DNA of 64,000 bases, from assembly GCF_020906515.1 (NCBI RefSeq), contig NC_085852.1, forward strand, positions 3,224,001-3,288,000, read 5' to 3'. This document shows positions 32,321-42,979 of this stretch, one piece after another; position 1 is the stretch's first letter, and each line of letters begins with the position of its first letter. Below the pieces are notes generated by a model. It searched no databases and was not told where the DNA came from. It saw only the letters and a list, made by a program, of their open reading frames with translations. This DNA comes from Vanrija pseudolonga. Taxonomy: Eukaryota; Basidiomycota; Tremellomycetes; Trichosporonales; Trichosporonaceae. Made by a program: the position numbers and the translations under genes.

Positions 32321-33465
32321 GGTGTGATGGTGAGGTCGCTCCGTCTGTGAATCCTGGGTCAATGCTGTGCGGGGAGCCATATGGCGTGGTTGTAGTGGCG
32401 TCAGTCACCCGCTGCCGAGGTACCGGGGTCATTGGCAATGCGGGCAGACTAACGAGCTCCACTTGTGCCTCTTGTCAAAAGTGATCAGCGCCGAGATGCC
32501 ACAAGATCGACAGCTTGTCAAGACCGCAGATCGGGCTACTGCTTGCTGCTGCTCGTCTCGCAGAATCCTTATCAATGTATCGTGTGTGTCAATGTCGAGG
32601 CGAGATGAGATCTTGAGCTGTGGGGTGATGAATGACTGGCGCTGACGTCATCGGTCACCATCGCCGCCGGCGTCGTCTCCCTACACCCATCGACGCCGAA
32701 GACATCAACGACGACGACGACAAGAGCAGCGTCAAGAGGACAGGCAAGATCCGAAGCAGTGTCAGGCATACTTGCTCCTGGGCTAGGAGAATGGGGGTGG
32801 CTGCTAACAAGGGTCCTGCAGTCGTGTGCCGTCGCAGAGTGTCGTGTGCCCTCGCGTCGCGTCGCGTGGGAATGTGGGCGACGGAGACGCGTGCTGCGTG
32901 TGGTGGTTGTCGCTTGGTGATCAGTGTGGTATGTTGCAGGTGTCAGTGGACAATAGACGGACAGAGTAGCTATCAGTTCAGTCAGCCAGCGGGCGTTGCT
33001 CTATGGCTCGTGGTGGCGGCGGCGGCGGCGGCGGCGGCGAGGACGGCGGCAGGATCGAGCTCAACGCTGACGCGGCGCCCGCGCGCCCGCCGGCCATCGA
33101 GCGGCACGCCAAATGCATGCTCTCGGCGCTCCGAGCCGCGCCGTCATGCTGTGCAGCAGATCGTGCAGTGATCGACGCGTGTAGCGACGGCGTCGACTTT
33201 GAGTGCCGACGGGCATGTGGCGACGCGGCGCGGTCGTGCTGGGTGGTGGCTGCTGCGGTGATTGAGGGTTGTGGGTTGCGTGCCGTAAGCCGTCATTTGG
33301 TTCCCATCAGCTGGTCACCTCGCTTCAGACTTACTTTACTCGAGCATCTCTCTCTCTCATCCACAACGACAGAAGTCGCTCCACAGCAACAGCAACTACT
33401 ACATCAACTACACAACAAGCACTTTGCCACTGAGAACTTTTGCGACACAAACCAACGCACAGACA
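32321..33465. other. Divergent intergenic region with GGC tract
   Basis: About 1.1 kb between the divergent AAA ATPase and the UBA-like gene, holding a (GGC)n run near 33010-33040 and CT-rich and CA-rich tracts just upstream of the plus-strand ATG. A Gly-rich open frame here is not credible as a gene. Confidence 0.45.
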
Positions 33466-33971
33466 ATGAGTGAGTGCCGCCGCAGCGCACTGGACCCCCC
33501 ACGCTGACAGGCCCAGGCCACGCCGACACGACCATCGCCCAGCTCATCTCGCTCGGCCTCTCCGAGTCGGACGCACGCGCAGCCGCCGAAGCGCTGGGCG
33601 ACGACGCACCCTCCTACCTCCCCTCGCTGCCCAACGCGTCGCCGCCCGCGCCGACAGGCTACACGCCGCTCGCGGACGACCTGCCAGCGTACGAGCCGAC
33701 CGACGCCGAGCGCGCACGCCGCGCGCAGCTCGGGCGCGAGGAGTTCCTGCAGCGCGAGCAGGCTCTGCGCGAGCTGTATGCGCGGTACCATGCCGAGCGG
33801 CGTGCGAGCGTCGCGAGCGTCAAGGTGGTCGAGGAGGAGCGCGAGGTGCCCTCTGGCATGAGGGGCATGGGGCGCCGCATGAGCGACGCGGTCAAGAACG
33901 CCGAGTCGACCTGGACCAAGAAGTCGGCAAAGTACTACATGCCCATGCTGAGCCGCTGGGGCACGCGTTAG
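33466..33971 (+). CDS. Small protein with UBA-like N-terminus
   Basis: Two exons. A minute first exon, ATGA (33466-33469), is followed by an intron 33470-33516 with GTGAGT donor and CTGAC...CCCAG, then the main exon to 33971. Product about 152 residues, starting MSHADTTIAQLISLGLSESD. Residues ~5-28 form a UBA-like helix-turn pattern (IAQLISLGLSESDARAAAEALG), a candidate ubiquitin-binding element. A Pro-rich linker, an Arg/Glu-rich helix (FLQREQALRELYARYHAERR) and a basic C-terminus ending YMPMLSRWGTR follow. No membrane segment. The start is inferred from the clean intron; without it no good ATG opens the frame. The UBA idea is tentative. Confidence 0.62.
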
Positions 33972-34363
33972 AGGAGTGGAGACGAGAGATGTGGCCAGGA
34001 GGCCACGACGAGGTGGATGCCGGACATCGCACGATTGTATGAGGAGCACACACACACCATTCAGCTGTCGGACCATACCCGACACGCCCGTTGTACGAAG
34101 CCAGCAGCAGTCAAGAGAGATATGTACGCCGAGTATGCAGCAGACACGACGAGAGCGCAGAGGCAAGAGTTGGGTGCAGCAGCAGCAGTGAACGAGCTAG
34201 TTGCATGCATGAGTGTCGATGCTGAGGTCATCAATCAACACGGGCAGGTCTAACCCGGCCATGTGCGACACACTTAGCCGATGACGACGAGCGAGTTGCA
34301 TCCCCCATCTCGCCATCTCATCCACTCGTTGCATCCATCCACCTCTCCCACATCACCTCAAAC
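33972..34363. other. Intergenic, nothing supported
   Basis: About 390 bp between two plus-strand genes, with no motif or open frame that I would defend. Confidence 0.4.
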
Positions 34364-35546
34364 ATGTCCGTCCCCACCACACAGCGCGAGTGGCGTATAG
34401 AAAAGTTTGGCGGGCCCCAGAGCCTCAAGCTCGGCGACGGCCCAGTCCCAGCCATTGGGGACACCGAGGTGCTGGTAAAGCGTACGTCGGACTCCGTCAC
34501 CGTCTCCCACCAGTCCCTCCTCCTCCCTCCCCTCTGGCCCGCTGACACGCACTCCCAGTCCACGCCCTCTCGCTCAACTCGCGCGACCTGGCCGTCGCGA
34601 CGGGCAAGTACATCTTCGGCGCCAAGGAGGGCATCGTGCCCCTCTCCGACGGCGCGGGCGAGGTCGCTGCTGTCGGCGCCAAAGTGCGCAAGTGGAAGAT
34701 CGGCGACCGCGTCGCGCCGCAGTTCGTCACCGGCTTCATCTCGGGCGCGATTGGGCCGTCCGACTTCTCCGGCTCGCTGGGCGGCGCGAACGACGGCCTC
34801 GCGCGGCAGTACGCCGCCGTCGCCGAGGAGGACCTCGTGCGGATCCCCGAGGGCTGGAGCTACGAGGAGGCCGCGACCCTCCCCTGTGCGGCTGTGACGG
34901 CTTGGAACGCGCTCTTCGGCTTGGACGGACGCAAGGTCGGCCCCGGGCAGTGGGTGCTCACCCAGGGAACGGGCGGCGTGAGCGTCTTCGCTCTGCAGGT
35001 GAGTCGTCGTAGCCAGGTGACTGGGGCAGCGCTGACCTCGCTCAGCTCGCCAAGATTGCCGGCGCGCGTGTCGTCGCGACGACATCGTCTGAAGCCAAGG
35101 CTGCGCGCCTGCGCGAGCTCGGCGCCGACGTCGTGATCAACTATGCCGAGAACCCCGCGTGGGGTGCGGCCGCGCGTGAGGCGACCGGTGGACGGGGGTT
35201 CGACCACATTGTCGAGGTCGGCGGCACGGGCACGCTCGCGCAGAGCTACAAGGCCATCAAGCCCGAGGGTGTCATCTCTGTCATCGGGCTCGTGGCGCGC
35301 AAGGAGCGCGGCAAGCCCGACGACACGCCCAACCTGCTCGCGACGCTCATGAACTCGAGCATCGTGCGCGGCATCCAGGTCGGCTCGCGCGCGCAGCTCG
35401 AGCAGGTCGTCGCCGCGTTCGAGGGCGCCAAGGTCCACCCCGTCGTCGACGGCGGCAAGGCGTGGCGCTTCGACCAGCTCCCCGAGGCGTACGAGCACCT
35501 CAAGGGCTCGAAACACTTTGGCAAGGTCGTCGTGGCTGTCGAGTGA
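34364..35546 (+). CDS. MDR-family NAD(P)-dependent alcohol dehydrogenase/quinone oxidoreductase
   Basis: Medium-chain dehydrogenase/reductase, zinc-independent type. Exons 34364-34481, 34559-34998 and 35046-35546 give about 352 residues. The GroES-like half has LHALSLNSRDLAVATGKY and VPLSDGAGEVAAVG. The Rossmann half has ATLPCAAVTAWNALFGL, GQWVLTQGTGGVSVFALQ (glycine loop split by intron 2) and FDHIVEVGGTGTLAQS. Cys/His ligands of the catalytic zinc are not visible at the usual places and SRDLAV replaces CxxDxH, so a quinone or enone reductase role is more likely than alcohol oxidation. The C-terminus (AYEHLKGSKHFGKVVVAV) is typical. Cytosolic by lack of signals. Confidence 0.88.
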
Positions 35547-36078
35547 GTGGGCGCGCCAGGTGGAGTGGGGCTGACAGCAGCCACCTGTCCAGCAGGCTTT
35601 AGAGGCGGCGGCGGCGGCGTGATGTCGGGGCTTGCTGTGTGTGTAGCCTATGTATACCTTTCATGACCTAGGCCGATGGTGTAGACTGGCTACATGTCGC
35701 TGTGGGCCGAGTCTGTTGAGAGACGCGCCCCCGCCTCACTACACCACTCAGCTGCGGGCTGGGGAGTGGTCGCCTCGTGACCGGTAGGCTGAGCTGCATG
35801 ACAAGCCACTGTCCTTTGGCCCGATGTACGAGTCTACAGTGTTGCATTCATGTCTCCCGCTGCTGGCTGCTGGCCGTACCGCTCGGCTAGCTGTCTGTCT
35901 GTCCGCCGTCACCGCCGCCTTCGGCCGCCGTGACTCCGCCCATTTGAAACACGATGCGGGGCGCTTGCACAGCACCACAACGACAACAAGAACAAGACCG
36001 CTTTGACATTGTTGCCATCTCACACACACACACTCTCTCTCTCTCTCAACTCTACTCGACCCATCAATCAATAAGGCG
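35547..36078. other. Intergenic
   Basis: About 530 bp. A CA/CT simple tract (36022-36047) lies directly before the start of LFP gene C. No gene. Confidence 0.4.
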
Positions 36079-36924
36079 ATGGGCATCCTCGCAGACATCG
36101 ACTCGACTGTGCGCGAGTGGGCATTATGGTTGTTCCTCAACACCTCGCCCGATGCACCAATACTAGCCGAGTACATCATTGTGCGTCATCCCCTCACCCC
36201 GCCGCCAAGCCCACGCTCACCGCCATCGACGTCAGGTAACCGCCATCTGCCTTCGCGAAGACTCTGAACTTATGGCCGACCCGGAGGTGGCCCTGTGCGT
36301 GGAAATCATGCTCGACGCCGAGCGCGACCCGCAGGCGGCTGTGCGCGCCGTGAAGGGTTTGCACGAGCGGTTGTCCAGTTTCATCGCGCGCAACGGTCCG
36401 CGCAACATTGCGCGCAACGTGCGCACAACGTACGGAATATCGGATGATGGTGCGCTCTGTCCTCCGCGCTGCGCGAGCTGACGCCAGTCGCCTTCGTCAC
36501 AAAGGGACACGACCACGACCAGACAATGCGCGAGCTCGTTGCCCTCCATACAAAGCTTGTCACAGCAGGGCCAAAGCCCACCACACCGGCCGACTTATTC
36601 CACGTTGAGACAGATATTCGCCGCGCACACTACATGGTTGACGCCGTGGCGCAGCTCGCGCGCGACGGCGCCATCGACGAGCGCGCCTTGTTCCCCGAGA
36701 AGGGCCTGGCGCGGTCCCACGACGACGTGAAGCGTGAGATTGGCGAGTGTTCGCGCCTCTACCGCGCACAATGGGAGTGCGGGCTGCCAAAGGGGATTAG
36801 TAAGGACGAGAAGAGGCTCGCTTTCCGCGAGTACCGCCGTAAGTGGGCGGCGGCAGCGAACCGCGGCGAAGCGGCGCTTGTTGTTTGGCGGCAGGAGCGG
36901 CTCGCGATGGTGAGAGGTGGTTAG
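36079..36924 (+). CDS. LFP-family protein C
   Basis: Unrecognised family, first of three tandem copies. Exons 36079-36180, 36236-36449 and 36488-36924 give about 250 residues. Exon 1 (MGILADIDSTVREWALWLFL) ends in phase 0 after YII; exon 2 ends in phase 1 after YGISDD, right behind the family motif ARNVRTTYGI. Exon 3 opens FVTKGHDHDQTMREL and carries IDERALFPEKGLARSHDDVK, YRAQWECGLPKGISKDEKRL and a C-terminal WRQERLAMV. The protein is mainly helical, soluble and rich in Arg and Ala. It is closest to the next gene, with which it shares long identical blocks (LFPEKGLAR, LPKGISKDEKRLAFREY). Function unknown. Confidence 0.78.
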
Positions 36925-37453
36925 GACCGCGGCGTGTATCTTCTGTTCTGTATCTGTTTGGGCTGGCGGCGCAGGTGGAGAATGCCGCCGAGTATGACCC
37001 CAAAGCACCATTCTCAGCGCGCCCATGTGCAGCACCACCTGTCGGTGATGGCGACAGTGGCGACGGAGATTGCCCGATGGGGGCATGGCTGTCGCGCGGT
37101 GGGAGGAGGGTCCTCGGGACGGCGGCCTTGTACCTGTCACTTCCTGGTGAGCGCAACCCAGTAATGGTCGCCTCGGTCGGGGTACTACAGCTGTGCCAGT
37201 GATGCTCGATGCATAGGTATCGCAGGCGCCTTGCTGCTGTCTGTCTCCCAGTCATCGCCCGCCGAGCGAGAGCGTCGTCGTCGTCGATGGGTCGTCGCGT
37301 TATTGCTAGCCGAGGAGGCACTACTTACGCGGTTGCTTGGCGAACCGAACCACGCACGACGACATGACCTCGATGTGATCCGACGGACGACGCAACCCGA
37401 CTTTAGTTGTCTTTGACATTCCTCTCATCACCTCTCCTCTCCTCACGACAACA
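36925..37453. other. Intergenic between tandem LFP genes
   Basis: About 530 bp; a CTCTCCTCTC pyrimidine tract lies just before the next ATG, similar to the tract before LFP gene C. No gene. Confidence 0.4.
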
Positions 37454-38295
37454 ATGGGCATCCTCGCATACCTCAACTCGACTCTGAGCCAGTGGGCAAT
37501 AAACACGGGGCTGTGGGTCCTCCTCTTGTCCCCCGACAATGCGCAGCCGCTGGGCGAGTTCATCATCGTGCGTGGCGTGGTCCTCCACCCGACCGATCCC
37601 CGCTGACACATCCCAGCTGTGCGCGCTATGTTATCGCGAAGACCCGGGGGTCATGGACCAACCCGACGCGGCGGTGTGCGTAGGCGAGATGCTCGACGGC
37701 GAGCGGGACGCCACGGCCGCGCTGCTCGCGATGAAGAAGCTGCTCGAGCTCCCCGGCGTCAAGGAGCACTTGACGGCGCGTGACGTGCGCCGAGCGTACG
37801 GGGTCCCACAGCATGGTAGGTGACCCTCCCCACGCCGAGCTGACACCAGTGCGCTTCGTGACGAAAGGACACGACCTCGACACGACGATGCGCGACCTCG
37901 CGGCGCTGCGCACGAAGCTGGCGGCCGCAGCTGTGCCTCATGCGCCGCCGTCTGGCCTGCTGACGGTCGAGGCGTCCATCCGCGCGGCACACCACGTCGT
38001 CGACGCCGCAGCGCGCCTGGCACACGACGGCGTGTTGGATGAAGGCGTTCTCTTCCCCGAGAAGGGCCTCGCACGGACCCACGACGACGTCAAGCAAGAG
38101 ATTGCAGAGTGCTCCCGGTTCAACCGCGCCCAGTGGGAAGACTCGCTGCCCAAGGGTATCAGCAAGGATGAGAAGCGGCTCGCGTTCCGCGAGTACACGC
38201 GCGCTGCGGCCGCCGCCGACGTGCGCGGCGAGGGGAGCCTGGCTGTTTGGCGGAGGGAGCGGCGCGCGTTGGTGCAGGCGTTGGCGGACGGGTAG
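37454..38295 (+). CDS. LFP-family protein D
   Basis: Tandem paralog of the gene at 36079, about 252 residues. Exons 37454-37567, 37617-37815 and 37850-38295; intron phases 0 and 1 at the same places as in the other copies, the second intron only 34 nt. The N-terminus MGILAYLNSTLSQWAINTGL matches its neighbour. Exon 2 includes LCALCYREDPGVMDQPDAAV and the motif ARDVRRAYGV. Exon 3 has FVTKGHDLDTTMRDLAALRT, LDEGVLFPEKGLARTHDDVK, RAQWEDSLPKGISKDEK and WRRERRALVQALADG. No domain known to me. A recent duplication is likely, given near-identical stretches with the neighbour. Confidence 0.78.
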
Positions 38296-38865
38296 GCTGG
38301 GGCTCTTCGGCGCGACTTAGGTTATGGCAGCGGGCCGGCAGGGCGCCCGCTGGACACGTATATAATGACATCTGTATGAGCTTGGCGCCATGCGACCCTT
38401 GACTTTGGCCTTTACTCGTGGATGATTGGCACGACGATGGCCCGTCGGGGACGAGTGCTGGGCTGGGACGCGCGAGCTCCAGACGAGGGCAGCGTCGGAT
38501 AAGCCGACGATGGTGGAGCGGTTTCCCAGTAGCCGACAGCATACCCCGATGGGTGTGGCGGCGCTAGGTGGCATGCTCGGCCTGCAGTCAGTCTGCGTTT
38601 GTGCCACCTCGGCGTGTCGCTGTCTATCTGCCTGTCGCATACATCAAACATCACCTTGCCACGCATCAACCACGTCACCCTTCGTTCGTCGTCACGATTC
38701 CAGCCCGAATCCTGATGTCCGGCTCGGGTGGTCGGTGCCGTAATCAGCTCATGAAGTTGTGCCTCATTCGGCCCGTCGTCGCCAGCCATCTCGAGCCTCA
38801 CTCCCGGCAACGACATAAAGTCGTGCGAGCAGCACAGGCTTCTCACCAACGCCCACCACACCACC
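38296..38865. other. Intergenic between tandem LFP genes
   Basis: About 570 bp with a TATATAAT motif near 38356. No gene supported. Confidence 0.4.
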
Positions 38866-39708
38866 ATGCAGTGGCTCTACGACTTGTACACCTGGCTAAC
38901 GGACACGTCGGCGCGCGAAGCGCACGAGGCGGACCTCTTCGCCCAGGCAAAGGACATGATCCTAGTAGGTCTCGCCACCGAGCGCGCGCTGACAACACCA
39001 GACCTTTGCGGCGTGCCAGGCTGAAGATCTCCAGTCGATGGCCGATGCGCGCGTACGTGCCATCGTGACCCGCACGCTCGCGCTCGCGGACTATCCCGTG
39101 CCCGTGGACCGCGCCGAGCGCACGAAAGTCATGGGGTGGCTCGGCGAGTTCTTCACGCTGCTCGAGGTACCCGGCCACAACAGGCGCACGCTCGGCGCCA
39201 TCGTGCGGAGCTACTACGATCTCCCTGCGGACGGTGGGTGCGGAGCGAGCGAACACAACAGCTGACGATAGCCCCGCTCGTGCCGGACGGAGGGGACGAG
39301 GACGCGGCCCTCCGCCGCCTGCGCGACATGTGAGGCCCGAACCGCGCGCCGCCCGCGACGCAGTTCGACGTCGACACGCTCGCGCCGCGCGCCGAGGCGC
39401 TCGTCGACGCCGTGTTGTACCTCGAGAGCACGGGCGTGCTGGCCCACGCCGCGCTCTTCCCGCCCCATTCGCCGGTCGATCCGGCAAGCCACGAGCAGGT
39501 CAAGGCGGACGTGGTCGCCGAGCTGCGGCTCCGCCGGGTACAGTGGGAGGGCGAGATGGCCGCCCGCGCGGCCAAGCGCGGCGCGCCATTGTCCGACGAG
39601 GAGAGGCGGGCCGAGCTACGCGAGTTTCTGCGGAATGCGGCGGCGGAGCGTGCGCGCGGGGAGGGGTCGTTGGCGCGGTATCGCGCCGAGAGGGCAGCGT
39701 TGGCGTAG
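38866..39708 (+). CDS. LFP-family protein E, interrupted by an in-frame TGA
   Basis: Third tandem copy and more diverged. Exon 1 38866-38964 (MQWLYDLYTWLTDTSAREAH) ends in phase 0; exon 2 39002-39233 ends in phase 1 after YYDLPAD; exon 3 starts 39272. The family pattern continues (GDEDAALRRLRDM) but meets TGA at 39331-39333, after which the same frame carries the conserved part: LVDAVLYLESTGVLAHAALF, the LFP motif, RRVQWEGEMAARAAKRG and LARYRAERAALA. A GT..AG segment over the stop (39330-39363, 34 nt) would break the frame unless a different upstream acceptor (39261) is used, which would leave a 28-nt intron. A decaying gene is the simplest reading; readthrough or alternative splicing cannot be excluded. 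Confidence 0.6.
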
Positions 39709-39930
39709 CATGCAGCAGCATTGGATGGAGGTGGAGGGGGTGCGGTGATGGCGCGCGAGGTTCGAGCCCTGTTGCGAGGATGTGACCTCGATGGCTGCCC
39801 ATCACGCCGATCATTCAACTCCTTGCCTCGTGTTACGCCGACTGAATAGACGTGCAGCTTGCTGCTACCTCTCTCACCTTGACCACTGACAACACTTAAC
39901 TCGACCACCGCCGAGAGGCGAGCTCAGACG

Positions 39931-40933
39931 ATGGCGGCAACTCGCCCTCCCGAAGGCAAGCTGGGTATGTCTACGTCAGCTGGTGCGTGCTGACGAGCAG
40001 ACCCGGCCCCAGACACCGACGACGAGCTCACCTTCCATCCCGACTTCACGACCTCCGTCGACGGCGTCATCCTCCAGTCCGACGACGGCACGTCCTTCCA
40101 GTTCGACCTCGACATGCTGTGTATCTGCTCGTCGTTCTTCCGTGACCTCCGCGACATGCCCCTCAACTCCAGCCAGGCGGGGGTCAAGGTCATCCCGCTG
40201 CCCTCGGCCACGACACCAGGGCTAGCACTCACGCTCAACCTCGTACGCGGGCACATCCTGCCGTCCCAGCGGCCGCCGACGCCGTGGCCTTCAAACGACA
40301 CGATTGACAACCTTCTCGACATTGTGAGCGCGTACGACCTCCCGCTCGCCGTCGACGCGTTCCTCGTGCGCACGAAGCGCGCCGTGTCCCGCCAGCAGTG
40401 CTGCCAGCGCCTCGTGGTCTCGTTCGGGCTCGGATTCAACAAGCTGCACAGCGACGTGTACGGCATGGCGGTGCTGCACGGCCTGGATGACGCCGACGAC
40501 TGGGTAAAGGGCCACATTGAGAGCAATATACTCTACACCGTGTCGCTCCAACGCCTCAATGCCGAGCTTCAACGCCTGATGGCTGACGCCGAGCGGTCCG
40601 CGACGCAAGCCCTGCTCGCGACATTCGCCGACTACAACGCCATGTGCACGCAGGCAGTTAAATCCGTCCACATCGTCTTCCAGTCGGGACTGCTACCTGG
40701 CCTGTTGTTGGAGGACCAGGCGTGCTTCCCCGCTCTGGTCACCTCGGCCATCTTCTCAGGTGATAGGGCGAGGCCATCACAGGTGGAGGTGGACGTCGTG
40801 TGTGCTCACCTGCGCAACCTTTGGCAGAAGGCGTTGTGGTGAGTTAGTTGTGTTGCCATGTGCCCGCTGACCTCGCAGCATGTTCGGTGTTGTGCCCCAC
40901 ACTGGTAGCCTTCTCGATCTGACTCATCTATGA
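39931..40933 (+). CDS. BTB/POZ-like protein 1 (array member)
   Basis: First gene of the BTB array. Exon 1 39931-39964 (MAATRPPEGKL) ends in phase 1; main exon 40001-40838. The BTB-like fold is seen as FHPDFTTSVDGVILQSDDGT, then CICSSFFRDLRDMPL, VIPLPSAT, LALTLNLVRGH, and WPSNDTIDNLLDIVSAYDLP. A helical region of ~150 residues without known motifs follows. Without further splicing the frame stops at 40842 (about 290 residues). A phase-2 GTGAGT donor sits exactly there (intron 40839-40878, CTGACCTCGCAG), adding the tail MFGVVPHTGSLLDLTHL. BTB domains dimerise or bind cullin-3; a role here is inferred only from fold. The canonical HK of BTB helix 1 is absent. Confidence 0.78.
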
Positions 40934-41439
40934 GATGCGCGAAAATCCTCACATGGCGATAGCAAGCGACTGCACGCACAGTGCATGCCATGCAATGACA
41001 GTGAGGGTTACCAACTTCCGGGGCCAGCACATTGCAGCCCTGGCCGCCCAATCCAAGCCATCAGGCCGCACGCTGAACCTCGACCTTTGACTTCCTCACA
41101 AACCGGGCCATGGTGGGGCGGCGCAAGGGGCAAATGCTTAGATGCGAACTCGAGGCGCCCACTGACGACACTGTCCTCACTGCAGGCCCGCCCGACGCTC
41201 GCCGGCTTTGGCGCGCCAGGCGTCGCCCCTCACGACATCGCCGCCGACATGACGCGTGCGAGTGGACTGACACACGACTGACCTCATGCAAGATCTGGAC
41301 AACTTCTACACGGAGCCATGTTATCATGACAGCAGTGTCACGGTTGTACATAAGGATGTGAACCGGGCCACTCACTCTGACTTGTCTATCAACGCCTCAC
41401 CTCTTCATTTGACGACCACTCTCTCTCTCTCATGGAGCC
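40934..41439. other. Intergenic between BTB genes
   Basis: About 500 bp, ending in a CT-repeat (41420-41430) before the next start. No gene. Confidence 0.4.
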
Positions 41440-42416
41440 ATGTCCGCCACCACCACCCCGACCTCTACCAGTAAGCACCCAAACCAACCCCTTCCTACGC
41501 TAAGACACAGCGACGGAACTCAAGTTCCACCCCGACTTTACCCCGCCGGTGAACAGCATCATCCTCCAGGCCAACGATGACACATGCTTCTGGTTCGACT
41601 TCGACATGCTGAAGAGCTGCTCATCCTTCTTCCGCGACCTCGGCGAGATGCCACTCCACACCTCTGCGGAAGAAGACAATGCCAAGGACAAAGTCATTCC
41701 TCTTCCAACAGCAACGGGAGACGGCCTTGCACTCGCGCTCAACCTCGTCCGCGGGCACAAGCAGCCGTTCCAACGGTCTCCCATCCCCTGGCCGTCCAGT
41801 GACACCATCGACAACCTTGTTGAGATTTGTCGGGCATACGACATGGTGCTGGCAATTGAATCCTTTCTCTTTCGCACAACGAACTTGTCATCGCCCAGCC
41901 AATGCTTCGAGCGGCTGGTTGTCGCTTCAAGTGGGTTGACAGGTGACGAATACCAAGACTCCTCCTGCGCCATGGTCTTGCTCCACGGCTTGGACAATAT
42001 GAGCGATCGGGCTAAGGCCTACCTCCAGGCTAACCCAGGCTGCGTCACTGGACTATATCGCCGCCAGGTCGACCTAATGGACCTTACGATGAGCGCCCAA
42101 CACGACATTGTGGCTCGTCTAATAGCTCACCATTCATACTACATTTACTCCCTACAAGACGTGCTCAACTTTCTCAAGTCCGGCAAGTTCCAGAGCCTAC
42201 TACTACAAGATAAAGGCGCTCAACGTGCATCGGCTTCTGATTTCATATCTTCAGATGTAGGCCTGGACACTGTGTGTGAAGAGATGTACAAACTGTCTTG
42301 TAAAGTCCGCCAGTAGGTCCATAGTAATCAACTCTGCCTGAACGGATGGCTGACCCACCAGGAAGTATGCACTGGCGCATCAACCTGGACAGTGTGTGGA
42401 GTGGTCTCATATATGA
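41440..42416 (+). CDS. BTB/POZ-like protein 2 (array member)
   Basis: Exon 1 41440-41470 (MSATTTPTST), 40-nt phase-1 intron, main exon from 41511. The BTB-like block reads LKFHPDFTPPV, IILQANDDTCFWFDFDMLKS, SSFFRDLGEMPL, VIPLPTATGDGLALALNLVR, WPSSDTIDNLVEICRAYDM. It is closest to protein 1 (shared FRDL, RGH and SDTIDNL elements), then a helical C-terminal half with LLHGLDNMSDRAKAYLQ matching LLHGLD/VLHGLDDADDW of protein 1. The frame stops at 42316 unless a phase-2 intron (42313-42361, CTGACCCACCAG) adds about 18 residues (KYALAHQPGQCVEWSHI). No signal or membrane helix. About 280-300 residues. Confidence 0.78.
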
Positions 42417-42979
42417 GACAATGGAGACCTTTGCTGCGGATGGCAGAGATTCATCTGTACAAAAGCGTTGTTGGATTGTAGGTTTTGTGCGGCGAGGTCA
42501 TAGTACCGCTAACACATCCAGGACGCTCGGTCGTTTTCCGCCTGGTGATGAAGTCAACCTCACCACGCCGTACCATCGCCGGTCATACATAGCACAAGCA
42601 TATACATGCAGCAGGTAGTCATCACTGGTCAACCCCTTGTCCCCACCAATCTCAAACCGCTCTCCGCGCCGCCCATCAACTCAAGCCACGCACACACGGC
42701 GCGAGTGTGGCGCGCATCCATCCGCACCCATCCCGTGCCTCAGATCGGATTGGCGGCGCGAGGACCACTCCAAGCCACTCCAAGTCAGTCCACACAATGC
42801 CGTCGCCGCGTGCGCGTGGTACGAGCGCGCGAGCGTGCAGCGGCCTCGCACCACTCGGCGCTTCGTATAAAGTCAGCCCCACTCGCCGTGACACGTTGCA
42901 TTGCTAACTCACTCATTCACTCATACATTCAACTCCTCACCCATTCAACTCCTCGCCCATTCACCTCCTCACCCATACA
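42417..42979. other. Intergenic with TATA box of BTB gene 3
   Basis: About 560 bp. TATAAA at 42866 and a series of CTCAYTCA-type pyrimidine repeats (42905-42975) precede the next ATG. Confidence 0.5.
42866..42871 (+). promoter_or_regulatory. TATA box of BTB gene 3
   Basis: TATAAA about 110 bp upstream of the ATG at 42980, followed by a pyrimidine-rich leader. Confidence 0.5.

Noticed and set aside
33003-33473. Gly-rich open frame beginning with a GGC run
   Set aside because: Simple-sequence start and no conserved features; it overlaps the promoter and start of the UBA-like gene.
39755-39785. B-box-like GGTTCGAGCCC as part of a tRNA
   Set aside because: No pairing stems around it.
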